From assembly GCA_020171895.1 (NCBI GenBank), contig JAIVAN010000003.1:682001-746000 (forward strand): a stretch of 64,000 nt of DNA, given 5' to 3'. Below, piece by piece: positions 54,362 through 64,000 of this stretch (the first letter of the stretch is position 1; the number at the start of each line of letters is the position of its first letter). This DNA is from Bacillus timonensis (GTDB lineage Bacteria > Bacillota > Bacilli > Bacillales > Bacillaceae_L). The translations under genes and the position numbers were made by a program. Under the pieces are notes generated by a model. That model searched no databases and was not told where the DNA came from. It worked only from the letters and a program-made list of their open reading frames with translations.

Positions 54362-54779
54362 TGTCAATAACGTTCTGTAAGCCATGTTTTGTTCCATCGT
54401 ACTACAAGCGGCTATTAACCTCGTACTCAGGTGGTAACCATCTATCTACAGGTAAGTTGGAGAACTAACCTGTTCTTCTCCGCGTTGAATTCCGCTGAGA
54501 AAACGCCCCTACCATTGTTTGGGTTTCTCGCTCGAGGGGTTTACCCGTTCCACTCTTGTAATTTCTTACAAGATTACGTCACTGTGGCACTTTCAAGGTA
54601 TTCAAACCATATTCCAAGAAGGAACTTAGGTTTTTTCCCTGCCGTTAGCCCAGTAAAAAACCAAGCTACCCTAGCTTATTTTTTCGCTAGGCACGAACAC
54701 TACGGGCATCTCAGCCCGTGCGAGCATGGACTTTCCTCTACAGCATAACTGCAGCGGTTACCCGAACGCTATTAACGAA
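54362..54779 (-). ncRNA. rnpB: RNase P RNA, Bacillus (B) type
   Basis: Read leftward the region carries the conserved RNase P RNA blocks: GTTCGGGTAA near the 5' end, GAGGAAAGTCCATGCTCGCAC (P4/J region), GTGCCACAGTGACG, GGTAAACCCCTCGAGCGAG, and near the 3' end GTACGAGG and GGCTTACAGAACGTTA, whose end pairs with the 5' end. The order and length (about 418 nt) fit B-type RNase P RNA, which processes tRNA 5' leaders with RnpA. Its place between gpsB and ypsC is the same as in B. subtilis. The ends are estimated to within a few bases. Confidence 0.95.
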
Positions 54780-54853
54780 TGCATAAGTAAGTATAGTAAA
54801 AATAATAAAATGTTGCAAGTGAATGACACTGTTAATTTCTGTAAGGAACGAAA

Positions 54854-55153
54854 TTAATCAAATAATTTACTACCGAACACATGCTTTTCTAAGTTTGATA
54901 AACGTTTTAATATATCAAAATTGGTTGTACCAGTCTGTGCAGGAGTTTGCTTCTTAAATGACTCGTCTAATTGACGCTTCAAGCGTGAATTCTCTTGCTT
55001 TAATTCTTCAATCTCTTGATAGAAGGTTTCGTAATCCTTAATTACTAAATCTAAAAATTTATCAACATCTTCTTGTTTGTATCCACGCATTGCTGTTTTA
55101 AAATCTTGCTCTAGAATATCCTTTGGTGTTAGCTTAAATTTATCTGATATCAT
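54854..55153 (-). CDS. gpsB: Cell division regulator GpsB
   Basis: A 99-residue DivIVA-like coiled-coil protein. [29 protein letters not shown] is the N-terminal membrane/partner-binding domain; residues 40-65 form the coiled coil; and [16 protein letters not shown] at the end is the GpsB C-terminal helix. It links cell elongation and division through PBP1. The frame is open 69 nt further upstream, but AGAGGTGAT sits before the ATG at 55151-55153. Confidence 0.95.
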   Translation of the reverse strand: MISDKFKLTPKDILEQDFKTAMRGYKQEDVDKFLDLVIKDYETFYQEIEELKQENSRLKRQLDESFKKQTPAQTGTTNFDILKRLSNLEKHVFGSKLFD

Positions 55154-55249
55154 ACTTATCACCTCTATACACTTTCCCCTAATTCTAATTTCTATTTTTT
55201 CAAAAATTTCATGTATTGTCAATTTATCTTTTATATGCTTTTTGTACCA

Positions 55250-55807
55250 TTATTCAATATCGTTAAATTGCTCTTCTTCTACAATAGCTTGAAGGTCATA
55301 TTGATTGATAAGTATTAATTCATACTTACTTCTCTCGACCTCTTTTTTTGCTTCTTCATACAAGTACCTTGGACTTCCCGGATTTTCAATATCATACACC
55401 AACAATACCCCATCACTTTTATTGATTAAGAAAGAGTTTTTTAAACGAAATTGATTTGGACTTTCATATTTTTTATTGGTCACACTGTTAACGTAATCTG
55501 CTTGAGCAACGATACTTTCATAAAACTCTTTATTCGTTTCATTCCAAGATTCCTCTTGGTCTAAGAATGGTGTGATAATTGCTAATTGTAAATGCTGGTA
55601 TTCTGATTGAAGTTCAAATACGACTTCAGCTGTCCATAATTCAACACCTAGCTGACCGCTAATTATTACCCATTCCAAGCCATCTTCTAAAAGTTTAATT
55701 AATTCTTTTTGAATAGCTTTTTTTATGTAGCTTACACCGGGATGATCATTTTTAAAAATACCTAACTCAAACGCTTTATATCCTGACACACATAAAACTT
55801 TAACCAA
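55250..55807 (-). CDS. ypsA: YpsA, SLOG/DUF1273 family protein
   Basis: A 185-residue Rossmann-like protein: [12 protein letters not shown] at the start, [21 protein letters not shown] near 52 and [18 protein letters not shown] near 137. It is linked to cell division in B. subtilis and is next to gpsB there too. An ATG at 55832-55834 is open but has no good site; GGAAGTG before the UUG at 55805-55807 gives the N-terminus [11 protein letters not shown] expected for the family. Confidence 0.9.
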   Translation of the reverse strand: MVKVLCVSGYKAFELGIFKNDHPGVSYIKKAIQKELIKLLEDGLEWVIISGQLGVELWTAEVVFELQSEYQHLQLAIITPFLDQEESWNETNKEFYESIVAQADYVNSVTNKKYESPNQFRLKNSFLINKSDGVLLVYDIENPGSPRYLYEEAKKEVERSKYELILINQYDLQAIVEEEQFNDIE

Positions 55808-55866
55808 GTGAACACTTCCATTTCCATACTCCATTTTTACTCTAACAATACTTTAACAATAGAAAT

Positions 55867-55901
55867 AACAGGAACTGCATAAACAGTTCCTGTTACCCTT
55901 T
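55867..55901. terminator. Hairpin downstream of cotD
   Basis: AACAGGAACTG, loop CATAAA, CAGTTCCTGTT. The best T tract is on the plus strand; leftward, in the cotD direction, it is followed by TATTTCTATTG. Confidence 0.5.
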
Positions 55902-55919
55902 TTTTATCCACAGTACTTT

Positions 55920-56156
55920 CTATCTACCCATAAACGGACCTGGAGGTCTTACACCGCAATTAAAATGTTGATTTGAGACTGTGTTAGCAACAGATTCAGT
56001 ATGAGGATAATAGTGTAAATGCTCATACATATGATGATTTACATGTTGAGTGTGTGATGGGTGAATATGTGGAACAATGTGTTTAATACAGTGATGCTGT
56101 ACACAGCATTTAGTTGGATGCACAATTGGTTGCATCATGTGTGGTCTTCCATTCAT
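55920..56156 (-). CDS. cotD: Spore coat protein CotD family
   Basis: A 78-residue His-rich protein (KCCVQHHCIKHIVPHIHPSH at residues 16-35), ending FNCGVRPPGPFMGR. It matches CotD, an inner coat component made in the mother cell. AAAGGAGA precedes the ATG, and a good sigma-K promoter lies about 37 bp upstream. The position next to ypsA is that of B. subtilis cotD. Confidence 0.9.
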   Translation of the reverse strand: MNGRPHMMQPIVHPTKCCVQHHCIKHIVPHIHPSHTQHVNHHMYEHLHYYPHTESVANTVSNQHFNCGVRPPGPFMGR

Positions 56157-56192
56157 ATTTCATTCTCCTTTCCTTCATCTGCCTTACATTAA

Positions 56193-56220
56193 TAGCCTAT
56201 GAAAGAGAGAAGATACATGT
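56193..56220 (-). promoter_or_regulatory. Sigma-K promoter of cotD
   Basis: Leftward AC (56219-56220), 17-bp spacer, CATAGGCTA (56193-56201), a full match to the sigma-K consensus AC and CATANNNTA. Confidence 0.65.
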
Positions 56221-56597
56221 ACTAATGCAAATACCTATTTTTATAAAATACTATGTTTAAACTTTATAATATACGTTTGCATGAAGTTATTTCCATTTAC
56301 TGCTTTTCAAAAGATGCATAACATTGACATTAAATAAGTTTTATAACTGGCTATAAGTTCCACTATCCTTTAAGCTAGATAATAAAATGACAATTAGACA
56401 GAGTACAAGAAAATATAAATATAAAACAGTTTTGTACATTTATTTCTCTCCAAAAAATTTCTCGGTTACAAAGTCTAATTTTACATCCTTCTGCATTTTA
56501 ACACAACATGATTTGACATAAATATAGCTATCATTATTGTTTTGTAGAAGAAACTTGACGAAAAATCGATTATTATGCGCTTACCCGGGGAATAAAT
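56221..56597. other. Intergenic stretch between cotD and mrfB
   Basis: About 380 bp of AT-rich DNA. I see no open frame with a ribosome binding site, no RNA gene and no strong hairpin. Confidence 0.4.
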
Positions 56598-57851
56598 TTA
56601 GATTATTCCTAACTTTTTCTTAAGCCTTCTTATTCTTTTTACATACTCAATTTCATTTAGATGATTGTTTTTTTTTGATAACACCATCTGATAAGAAATA
56701 TTTGCGTAGTGTAGAGCTGAAGAATAATCTTTTAGTTTATGCTCATAAATTTTGGCTAACTCAATACAAGCTTTGATTTTTAATTCCTCTTCTTCTTCTT
56801 CAATTACTTGTTTAAAGAGATTTTTTGCTTTTTGCCAATTCTTTTGTTTTTTTTCTTGAAGACCTAACGCAAAAATTGCTTTGGCTTTCTCGGAATCATT
56901 TTTTTTAGAAAGAACAACTTTTTTATAATAATGATTAGCCGTTTCATTTTCGCCTATATATTCTAGCCACCTAGCAACCTCGAATTGCTCGTTACTATGA
57001 AGTTCACCGTGTAATATTACTTTTGATAAGTGAATATAAAGTGTAATAAGTGACAAGATATCTACTTCGTTGTGCTTTAAAATACCAAAGATACCTTCTG
57101 GATTCTTCCGTTCCATATAATCAAAATAAATGATAGGTGCTAAAAAACCAGGTATATCACCTTGTCTTTTAATACCTAACACTTCTTTTTCAACGTTTGC
57201 AAGCTTTACAGATTCTAATTTCTTTTTCCATAGCCTTCTTGAAGCATGATATAAATCAAAATGCCCATATTCAGGCAACTTAGGTAAATGGTCTCTAATT
57301 AAAGTATGCCGTGTTTTAACCTGCGGCCAGTCGAAAGACTTTCCATTATAAGTGACAAGAGTTTGATAATTTATAGTTGATAAAAAACTTTGATAAAGAG
57401 CCACTTCTGCACCTGGACTTGGGAGAAAATGTTGGATGATAGTAACCCTATTTTCCTCCACCCTTGCATGTCCGAGTAAAAATATTGTATTACCAACTCC
57501 CCCTCCGAGCCCAGTTGTCTCGGTATCAAAGAAAAACAAATCCGATGGTAAATAACCTCTACTAGAAAGTGGATGGTTTAATTTACTCTCATTCCATTGT
57601 TGAACGACTATATCTAATTCTTCAAACTTATATAGTCCATGTTTATAGTCTAAAGGATATGTTACCTCCCTTACAAAGCAATACTCACCTTCAAAAAAAA
57701 CAGGCTTTGCCCCGATTTTTTTCCATTCTTCCAAGAATGGAATATCACTTTGATTAGACTGATCTATGCTTTCATTATCTAGTTTTTGTTGATTAACACT
57801 ATTAGTATTGATATGTTGTTTAAATCTTTGTAATTTCCTACCAAGTGTCAT
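56598..57851 (-). CDS. mrfB: DEDDh exonuclease MrfB (YprB)
   Basis: A 417-residue protein with an RNase H-like exonuclease domain: FFDTETTGLGGG near 108 (DxE), LVTYNGKSFDWPQVKTRH near 168 (second Asp) and HNEVDILSLITLY near 265 (His and last Asp). The C-terminal third has TPR-like helices (WLEYIGENETANHYYKKVV onward). In B. subtilis MrfA and MrfB form a nucleotide-excision pathway for mitomycin C adducts. It is downstream of mrfA with a 113-bp gap. Confidence 0.92.
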   Translation of the reverse strand: MTLGRKLQRFKQHINTNSVNQQKLDNESIDQSNQSDIPFLEEWKKIGAKPVFFEGEYCFVREVTYPLDYKHGLYKFEELDIVVQQWNESKLNHPLSSRGYLPSDLFFFDTETTGLGGGVGNTIFLLGHARVEENRVTIIQHFLPSPGAEVALYQSFLSTINYQTLVTYNGKSFDWPQVKTRHTLIRDHLPKLPEYGHFDLYHASRRLWKKKLESVKLANVEKEVLGIKRQGDIPGFLAPIIYFDYMERKNPEGIFGILKHNEVDILSLITLYIHLSKVILHGELHSNEQFEVARWLEYIGENETANHYYKKVVLSKKNDSEKAKAIFALGLQEKKQKNWQKAKNLFKQVIEEEEEELKIKACIELAKIYEHKLKDYSSALHYANISYQMVLSKKNNHLNEIEYVKRIRRLKKKLGII

Positions 57852-57964
57852 ACTTTACCCCTGCTTTTATTCTTTAATCAATACACCATAAAAATATCCG
57901 TACACATGCAGTGAATGAAAAACATTTGTTTGTACATTTTTTAAACTTAATTCAGTAGATCCTT

Positions 57965-60232
57965 CTATTTTAACAGATTTTTTAATAAGCGAAGTGCATC
58001 ATGTTTTGAACTTTCTCCAGAAAGTTCTGTTCCAATACAGGAAGGACAACCTGTCTCACATTGACAATTCTCTATCACATTTAAAGATTGTTGAATCATT
58101 ATATCCATTATCTCATACACCTTTTCACTTAGACCAACTCCACCAGGATACCTGTCATAAAGAAAGATGGTTGGTTGCTCATTATGTGTAGCTTTAACTT
58201 GTGGAACAACATGTAAATCAGCTGGATCGCACATAACTAGAAGAGGTGCAACATGCTTTAATACGTTAGCTGAGCCTATTAGACCTTCTTCCAAACGTTG
58301 CTCCGAGAAGTTTATATTTTCTTTATTAAAACTAATCCATGCACCTGATGTATGCATCTCTTCTTCTGGCAAATGAATAGGACCAGAACCGATGTTTTCA
58401 TGTGTCTCAAATTTTATTTTTTTAAATATAGTTGCCATTGCTTGTACACTAACATCTCCGTAGCCTATAGACACATCCATAATTTCTTTCGATTTATCCT
58501 CTTCTAGTACCCTTAAGGAAACAGCTAAATTAGCATCTGTAAAATAATCTACATCTACTTCTCTTACAAATGCTTTCTTTTCTTCCCAATCCAATTTTTC
58601 TACTTGGTATTGAATTCCCTGGTGCAAATAAATTGCTTCATCATGTAATAACGTCATAGCACTGAAGCGATCCATTTCCCCTATAACTCTTACTGATGCA
58701 ATATTAGATTGATCTATAATTACAACATTTTCTTGAGAGGCTGACCTTAGACTAATATTGTGAGCTGGAAAAGAATCAGTCATCCAGAACCATTTGTTGG
58801 ATTGTTGATGAAGCACACGTTCTTCCGTTAAGAATTCTAAAATTTCTTCAATTTCGAGTCCATCAAACGTATCACCTTGTTGAAATGGTAACTCATATGC
58901 TGCACATTTTAAATGATCAACTAAGATTACTAAATTATTTGGGTTAATCCTTGCTGTTTCAGGATTGCTGCTAAAGAAAAATTCAGGATGCTGGATGATA
59001 TATTGATCTAGAGGACTGGAGCTAGCTACCATAATAATGACAGCTTCTCCCTGTCTTCTCCCTGCTCGTCCAGCTTGCTGCCATGCACTTGCTATGGTAC
59101 CAGGATAACCTGTCATAATACATACTTGTAGTTGGCCAATATCTACTCCTAATTCAAGTGCGTTTGTACTAACAACACCGTATATTTCACCGTTTCTTAA
59201 CCCCTGTTCAATTTCCCTTCGTTGTTTTGGTAAATATCCTCCACGATATCCCCTAATTGCTTTACTACCTAATTGATTGATAACCAATTGTTGGAGATAA
59301 GTTAGTATGATTTCCACTCTAACTCTACTTCGTGCAAAAATTATTGTTTGAATCTTGTTCTTTAGAAATTCACTTGCAAGTTTCCGAACTTCTAAGGTTG
59401 CACTTCTTCTAATGTTTAGTTGTTTATTTACGATAGGAGGATTATAGAACACAAAATGTTTTCTTCCACTAGGCGCACCGTTATTTTCGATTAATTTCAT
59501 TTTCTCTCCAGTAAGAAGTTCAGCTAATTCTGACGGGTTTGCTATTGTCGCTGAAGTACAAATAAATATTGGTTCACTTCCGTAAAATTTACAAATTCGT
59601 TTTAGCCGACGAATGACATTTGCTACATGGCTTCCAAAAACACCACGATACGTATGAAGTTCATCAATCACAACATATTTTAGATTTTCAAACAATGAAA
59701 CCCATTTCGTATGATGGGGTAAAATGGCCGAGTGAAGCATATCAGGATTCGTAATGACAATATGGCCAGCCTTTCGAACCTTTTGACGAATATTTGCTGC
59801 AGTATCTCCATCGTAAGTATAACTGTTGATAGCTATTCCTAATTCATCAATGATATCATTCAGTTCACTTTTTTGATCTTGAGCAAGTGCTTTCGTCGGA
59901 AAAATATAAAGTGCTCTACTTTCGTTTTCCTCTATGATTTTCTGTAACACGGGTAAATTATAACAAATTGTTTTACCTGAGGCTGTTGGGGTAACTGCAA
60001 CAAAATGTTGACTCATTTTCGCATGTTCAAAAGCTTCATATTGATGTGTATATAATTTTTCGATTCCTCTCTTCTTGAGAGCATATCGTAACTTTTCGTG
60101 AACCGACTGTGGAACATCAACTAATTGTGCCGGTCTGGGTTCAATCGTTTGCCATTTTACGATATTTTCACTATATTGTGGTGTTTCCTTAATATATTGA
60201 ACAACTTGCTCAGTATTTTTCCTAAAATTCAT
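57965..60232 (-). CDS. mrfA: Superfamily 2 helicase MrfA (YprA)
   Basis: A 755-residue ATP-dependent DNA helicase. Walker A is TPTASGKTICYN near 82, DELH box VVIDELHTYRG near 190, motif VI QQAGRAGRRQGEAV near 390. The C-terminal DUF1998 domain ends with four cysteines, CQCETGCPSC near 735, that bind zinc. In B. subtilis it unwinds DNA at mitomycin lesions and works with MrfB. GAGGTGAT precedes the ATG. Confidence 0.95.
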   Translation of the reverse strand: MNFRKNTEQVVQYIKETPQYSENIVKWQTIEPRPAQLVDVPQSVHEKLRYALKKRGIEKLYTHQYEAFEHAKMSQHFVAVTPTASGKTICYNLPVLQKIIEENESRALYIFPTKALAQDQKSELNDIIDELGIAINSYTYDGDTAANIRQKVRKAGHIVITNPDMLHSAILPHHTKWVSLFENLKYVVIDELHTYRGVFGSHVANVIRRLKRICKFYGSEPIFICTSATIANPSELAELLTGEKMKLIENNGAPSGRKHFVFYNPPIVNKQLNIRRSATLEVRKLASEFLKNKIQTIIFARSRVRVEIILTYLQQLVINQLGSKAIRGYRGGYLPKQRREIEQGLRNGEIYGVVSTNALELGVDIGQLQVCIMTGYPGTIASAWQQAGRAGRRQGEAVIIMVASSSPLDQYIIQHPEFFFSSNPETARINPNNLVILVDHLKCAAYELPFQQGDTFDGLEIEEILEFLTEERVLHQQSNKWFWMTDSFPAHNISLRSASQENVVIIDQSNIASVRVIGEMDRFSAMTLLHDEAIYLHQGIQYQVEKLDWEEKKAFVREVDVDYFTDANLAVSLRVLEEDKSKEIMDVSIGYGDVSVQAMATIFKKIKFETHENIGSGPIHLPEEEMHTSGAWISFNKENINFSEQRLEEGLIGSANVLKHVAPLLVMCDPADLHVVPQVKATHNEQPTIFLYDRYPGGVGLSEKVYEIMDIMIQQSLNVIENCQCETGCPSCIGTELSGESSKHDALRLLKNLLK

Positions 60233-60556
60233 ATAATCACCTCATTATAATCATATTGTATCGAATGGACGTTCGATATTAAAGTAATTATTTAACAACC
60301 TTACTTGAAATATTTAACAATATAGAGAATACTTATAAAATTAAGTAAAAATAAAAAACTTATTAATACACTTTTAAATTTAATAGAGTTATTAATGGAA
60401 GCTTGAATTCTACCCATTTATTACTTCTTTCTAGATGGTGGAATGACTAAGGTTCCATAACAGCGTGAACTCCATAATTTCGTGCTCAAAACCCAGGAAA
60501 ATATCCCATAATTATTGACTCAACAAATCTGATATGTTATTTAATTATTAGTTACA
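60233..60556. other. Divergent intergenic region between mrfA and htpG
   Basis: AT-rich. A TTGACT hexamer at about 60517-60522 may be the -35 of htpG, but the -10 is weak (TATTTA region). No gene is seen. Confidence 0.35.
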
Positions 60557-60583
60557 TTAGCACTCGGACCTACAGAGTGCTAA
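60557..60583 (+). promoter_or_regulatory. CIRCE operator (HrcA site) of htpG
   Basis: TTAGCACTC, nine bases, GAGTGCTAA: an exact copy of the CIRCE consensus. It lies 54 bp before the htpG start, in the position expected for the leader. HrcA bound here represses at normal temperature. In B. subtilis htpG is not reported to be under CIRCE. Confidence 0.93.
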
Positions 60584-60636
60584 TCTTAGTTATCTTTGTA
60601 CCATAATTATTTTATTATTTAAAAGGAGAGATCGAT

Positions 60637-62514
60637 ATGGAAAAAAAACAATTTCAAGCAGAATCAAAGAGATTATTAGAAATGATGATTAACTCTATCT
60701 ACTCTCAAAAGGAAATTTTTTTAAGAGAATTGATTTCCAATTCAAGTGATGCAATTGACAAAATCTACTACAAAGCTCTCACTGACGATTCACTATCATT
60801 TAATAAAGACGATTATTATATAAAAATAGAAGCTAATAAAGAAAAAAGAACACTAACAATCTCTGATACTGGTATTGGAATGACAAAAGAAGAGCTTGAA
60901 AACAACCTAGGAATTATCGCTAAAAGCGGCTCACTAGCTTTTAAAAATGAAAATGAAATGAAGAATGGACAAGAAATTATAGGTCAATTTGGGGTTGGTT
61001 TTTATTCAGCATTCATGGTAGCTGATGTTGTTACTGTGTTTACAAAAGCTTTAGGTAGTAATCAAGCCTACAAATGGGAATCTCAGGGTGCTGATGGGTA
61101 TACGATAGAACCTTGTGAAAAAGAATTAGTAGGAACAGAAATTATTTTAAAACTAAAAGAAAATACAGATGATGACTCTTTTGATGAATATTTAGAAGAA
61201 TTTCGACTTAAAGCAATCATTAAGAAATACTCTGACTTTATTCGTTATCCTATTAAAATGACTGTGTCTACTACAAAACCACAAGAGAATAATGAGAGTG
61301 AAATGGAAACGGTAATTGAAGAACAAATAATTAATAGTATGGTACCAATTTGGCGAAAGAATAAAAATGAATTATCAGATAAAGACTACGAGAATTTTTA
61401 CCAAGAAAAACATTTTGGATTCGACAAACCTATCAAGCACATTCATATCAGTGTTGATGGAGCTGTTAGATACAATGCGATTTTATTTATTCCAGAGCAG
61501 ATTCCATATGATTACTATTCAAAAGAATTTGAAAAAGGATTAGAGCTTTATTCTAATGGCGTACTAATAATGGAAAAATGCTCTGATTTACTTCCAGACT
61601 ATTTTAGCTTTGTTAAAGGTATAGTAGACTCAGAAGACTTGTCTCTTAATATCTCGAGAGAAATTTTACAACATGACCGTCAGTTAAAATTGATTGCGAA
61701 AAACATAAAGAATAAAATTAAAAATCAACTTCAAACCCTCTTAAAGGATGACAGAGATAAATTCGAAACGTTCTTCAAATCTTTTGGTAGACAATTAAAA
61801 TACGGTGTTTATAGCGATTTCGGCTCAAACAAAGAAACTTTACAAGACTTATTAATGTTCTACTCATCAAAAGAGAAAAAACTTGTGACTCTAGACGAAT
61901 ATGTCTTAAGAATGCCTGAAGACCAAAAGTATATCTATTATGCAACAGGTGAGAGCTATGATCGAATAGAGAAGCTGCCTCAAACGGAAGTTGTTATTGA
62001 CAAAGGCTATGAAATTTTATATTTTACCGATGAAGTAGATGAATTTGCTATTCGAATGTTGAACGAATATAAGGAGAAAGAGTTTAGATCCGTTTCTAGT
62101 GGAGATTTGGGATTTGAAGACAATCAACAAGCTTCTGATACAAAAATAAATGAAGAAACTAAAGAATTATTTGAGTATATGCAAGAAATTTTATCTGATA
62201 AAGTAAAAGCTGTAAGGGTTTCAAAGCGCTTAAAAACACACCCAGTATGCTTATCAACAGATGGAGATGTCTCAATAGAAATGGAAAAGATATTAAAATC
62301 CATGCCTAACAATGAACATATAAAGGCCGACAAAATTTTAGAAATTAATATTGATCATCCTGTATATCTCTCATTAAAAAATGCATTTGAAAATGATAGA
62401 GATAAGGTCGCCCTCTTTACAGGTTTATTATACAATCAAGCTCTACTTATTGAAGGACTTCCTATACAAGATCCAGTAGAGTTTACGAATGACATATGTA
62501 AAATTATGGTGTAG
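60637..62514 (+). CDS. htpG: Molecular chaperone HtpG (bacterial Hsp90)
   Basis: A 625-residue dimeric chaperone. The GHKL ATP site is seen as [12 protein letters not shown] near 32, [12 protein letters not shown] near 78 and [16 protein letters not shown] near 115. The middle domain includes [31 protein letters not shown]-like sequence near 315, with [11 protein letters not shown], and the C-terminal dimerisation domain follows. Length is normal. AAAGGAGAG precedes the ATG. A CIRCE element upstream predicts HrcA control. Confidence 0.96.
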   Translation: MEKKQFQAESKRLLEMMINSIYSQKEIFLRELISNSSDAIDKIYYKALTDDSLSFNKDDYYIKIEANKEKRTLTISDTGIGMTKEELENNLGIIAKSGSLAFKNENEMKNGQEIIGQFGVGFYSAFMVADVVTVFTKALGSNQAYKWESQGADGYTIEPCEKELVGTEIILKLKENTDDDSFDEYLEEFRLKAIIKKYSDFIRYPIKMTVSTTKPQENNESEMETVIEEQIINSMVPIWRKNKNELSDKDYENFYQEKHFGFDKPIKHIHISVDGAVRYNAILFIPEQIPYDYYSKEFEKGLELYSNGVLIMEKCSDLLPDYFSFVKGIVDSEDLSLNISREILQHDRQLKLIAKNIKNKIKNQLQTLLKDDRDKFETFFKSFGRQLKYGVYSDFGSNKETLQDLLMFYSSKEKKLVTLDEYVLRMPEDQKYIYYATGESYDRIEKLPQTEVVIDKGYEILYFTDEVDEFAIRMLNEYKEKEFRSVSSGDLGFEDNQQASDTKINEETKELFEYMQEILSDKVKAVRVSKRLKTHPVCLSTDGDVSIEMEKILKSMPNNEHIKADKILEINIDHPVYLSLKNAFENDRDKVALFTGLLYNQALLIEGLPIQDPVEFTNDICKIMV

Positions 62515-62535
62515 ATAACTTGTGAACTTTCCCTA

Positions 62536-62571
62536 AAAAATAAAAGAGCTCAATTGAGCTCTTTTATTTTT
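62536..62571. terminator. Bidirectional terminator
   Basis: A perfect 36-bp palindrome centred on GAGCTCAA/TTGAGCTC with A and T runs at its ends, between convergent htpG and the cold-shock gene, whose stop overlaps it. Confidence 0.85.
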
Positions 62572-62770
62572 AAAGTTTTGTTACATTTACTGCTTGTGGA
62601 CCTCTTTGACCTTCTTCTATGTCAAAGCTAACTTGTTGTCCTTCGTCAAGCGATTTATACCCTTCACCCTGAATCGCTGAAAAATGAACGAACAAGTCAT
62701 CTCCATCTTCACGTTCAATAAACCCAAAACCTTTTTCTGAATTAAACCATTTTACTTTCCCTGTTGCCAT
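62570..62770 (-). CDS. Cold-shock protein (CspA family)
   Basis: A 66-residue OB-fold nucleic-acid-binding protein. RNP1 KGFGFIE and RNP2 LFVHFSAI are intact, and it opens [12 protein letters not shown]. Acts as an RNA chaperone. AGGAGG is 6 bases before the ATG. The AT-rich 290 bp upstream (62771-63058) is its likely leader and shows no other gene. Confidence 0.96.
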   Translation of the reverse strand: MATGKVKWFNSEKGFGFIEREDGDDLFVHFSAIQGEGYKSLDEGQQVSFDIEEGQRGPQAVNVTKL

Positions 62771-63058
62771 TGTAATCCTCCTATAAAATAAACTTACTAG
62801 TAATTATTTGTGAAACATAATGTCCCACTCTTTTACTAATATGGTACATATCGTTTGTAAAAAACCCAAAAAATATGACCAATATAGTAAATTTTAACCA
62901 AAACAATGAAAAGAAATTCATATTTTTTATTTTTCTCTTTATTTTTTTAATGTGATTTATTTTTCAATCTAAATAACTTAGGAAAACTTCACATAGTGTA
63001 TTGAAATTTTTTCCACAAAAAATATAATAAAATTAAAAACGCAATGGAAGTGCTCATA

Positions 63059-63892
63059 ATGTTAACGACAGAACAATTAAAGCAGATTAAACAATTACAA
63101 GATGAATGTGAACAATTTGAAAATTTAAACTTAAAACTAAATTGGGATTTACTTACATCAAGAAAACAGAATGAAAAAAATGACTTTTTCCATATTAAAA
63201 ATAATAGGATAATTGGCTTCCTGGGATTGTACGGGTTTGGACCAAAAATTGAATTATGCGGCATGGTTCATCCTGTATATCGGCGTAGCGGCATCATGAC
63301 TGACCTGTTAAAAAAAGGTCTTGAAGAAGTCATAAATCGAGGTTGTAAAAAAATCCTCTTAAATACTCCTGCCAATTCTCAATCTGGTCTTGGTTTTATA
63401 AGAAATACTGATTCTATATATTCTTTTTCAGAACACCAGATGAAATGGAAAGAAATAGAATTATCAAATGATAACAAGATGGTGACTATTAGAAAAGCAC
63501 AAACAAAAGATAAAGAACAGATCTCTCTTATTGACGTGGAGTGTTTTGGTTTTTCATATGAAGAAGCAATTGCTTTCAATGCAGAACTCCCAACAAACTA
63601 TAGTCAAGATACTTATATTCTCGAATTTAATGGTTTACCTGTAGGGAAAATTCGTGTTCAACGTAACAATAATGAAAGCTGGATTTATGGTTTTGGTGTA
63701 CTCAAAGATTATCAAGGTCGAGGAATTGGAAGATCTGCTCTAATTCAAACAGTACAAAATGAAGTTAACATAGGTAATAGTGTATTTTTGGAAGTTGCGG
63801 CATCAAATGATAATGCGTTAAAATTATATGAATCATGCGGATTTGCTCGATATTATACTCAAGAATATTATGAAATATTATTAAAAAATTAA
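63059..63892 (+). CDS. Double-GNAT acetyltransferase
   Basis: A 277-residue protein with two GNAT-like halves. The first has MVHPVYRRSGIMTDLLKKGLEE near 75 and NTPANSQSGLGFI near 110; the second begins VTIRKAQTKDKEQIS near 145 with GFGVLKDYQGRGIGRSALIQTV near 213 and EVAASNDNALKLYESCGF near 245. The substrate is unknown. A start 15 nt upstream is open but lacks a site; TGGAAGTG before 63059 favours the shorter form. Nothing is seen from 63893 to the window end. Confidence 0.85.
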   Translation: MLTTEQLKQIKQLQDECEQFENLNLKLNWDLLTSRKQNEKNDFFHIKNNRIIGFLGLYGFGPKIELCGMVHPVYRRSGIMTDLLKKGLEEVINRGCKKILLNTPANSQSGLGFIRNTDSIYSFSEHQMKWKEIELSNDNKMVTIRKAQTKDKEQISLIDVECFGFSYEEAIAFNAELPTNYSQDTYILEFNGLPVGKIRVQRNNNESWIYGFGVLKDYQGRGIGRSALIQTVQNEVNIGNSVFLEVAASNDNALKLYESCGFARYYTQEYYEILLKN

Positions 63893-64000
63893 ATTGTTTA
63901 CCAAATGATTGCTATTTTATTTATGCCTTTGAACTTATACATTTGAAATAAAGTGACTAATAAATGGTAGCTTTCTTTCCATAGATAAAGCATAAATAAA

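Noticed and set aside
54431-54748. 105-codon plus-strand frame
   Set aside because: It is antisense to RNase P RNA, whose conserved blocks explain the sequence.
1-64000. CRISPR arrays, tRNA genes, prophage genes, complete insertion sequences
   Set aside because: None seen: no regularly spaced short repeats, no tRNA cloverleaf runs, no transposase or phage structural frames.

Overview
The window comes from an AT-rich, Gram-positive, endospore-forming member of the Bacillaceae (Bacillus sensu lato). Evidence includes strong AGGAGG-type ribosome binding sites, several UUG and GUG starts, small acid-soluble spore proteins, the spore coat protein CotD, B-type RNase P RNA, GpsB, and a CIRCE operator. 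Gene order over about 30-43 kb (ypeQ, ypeP, ypdQ, sspL, ypcP, ypbS, dynA/ypbR, ypbQ, bcsA) and 48-60 kb (ypwA, ypvA, ypsC, rnpB, gpsB, ypsA, cotD, yprB, yprA) follows the Bacillus subtilis chromosome as I remember it. No species is assigned.

Layout. 0-9 kb is mixed housekeeping and accessory: a DegV protein cut by the window edge, an amidohydrolase, a glutathione peroxidase, fhs, metA, an AIM24 protein, a methyltransferase, a tiny spore-type protein and 4-hydroxyphenylpyruvate dioxygenase. 9-26 kb is an aromatic catabolic island, all on the minus strand. It holds a phenylalanine-type amino-acid dehydrogenase followed by E1-alpha, E1-beta, E2 and E3 of a 2-oxoacid dehydrogenase complex, then a nitronate-monooxygenase-like protein, the PaaX repressor and a paaABCD-(EthD)-paaF-paaG-ALDH-paaH-paaJ operon. 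26-30 kb has topB and an HD-GYP protein. 30-43 kb is the B. subtilis-like core block with two RNase H proteins, a dynamin-like protein and an alkylpyrone synthase pair. 43-49 kb has a GNAT protein, CheX, a double P-loop ATPase and a ba3-type cytochrome oxidase operon. 49-60 kb is the second core block, including mrfAB. 60-64 kb has htpG under a CIRCE element, a cold-shock protein and a double-GNAT protein.

How the genes may work together. The aromatic island reads as one route: L-phenylalanine is deaminated to phenylpyruvate, a dedicated lipoyl-dependent 2-oxoacid dehydrogenase complex could convert this directly to phenylacetyl-CoA, and PaaABC epoxidase plus beta-oxidation-like enzymes take it to central metabolism. 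The absence of a phenylacetate-CoA ligase (paaK) here fits such a bypass. This is the most interesting inference in the window. The deaminase/dehydrogenase operon is bracketed by inverted copies of a structured repeat of about 250 bp that occurs three times between 5.6 and 15.6 kb.

Regulatory sites visible by eye include a CIRCE element at htpG, an Fnr/Crp palindrome placed at about -41.5 before the ba3 oxidase, a strong sigma-A promoter inside an inverted repeat before paaA, a palindrome before paaX, a sigma-K promoter before cotD and sigma-G-like promoters before two tiny spore-type genes. No tRNA, CRISPR array, complete insertion sequence or prophage was seen.
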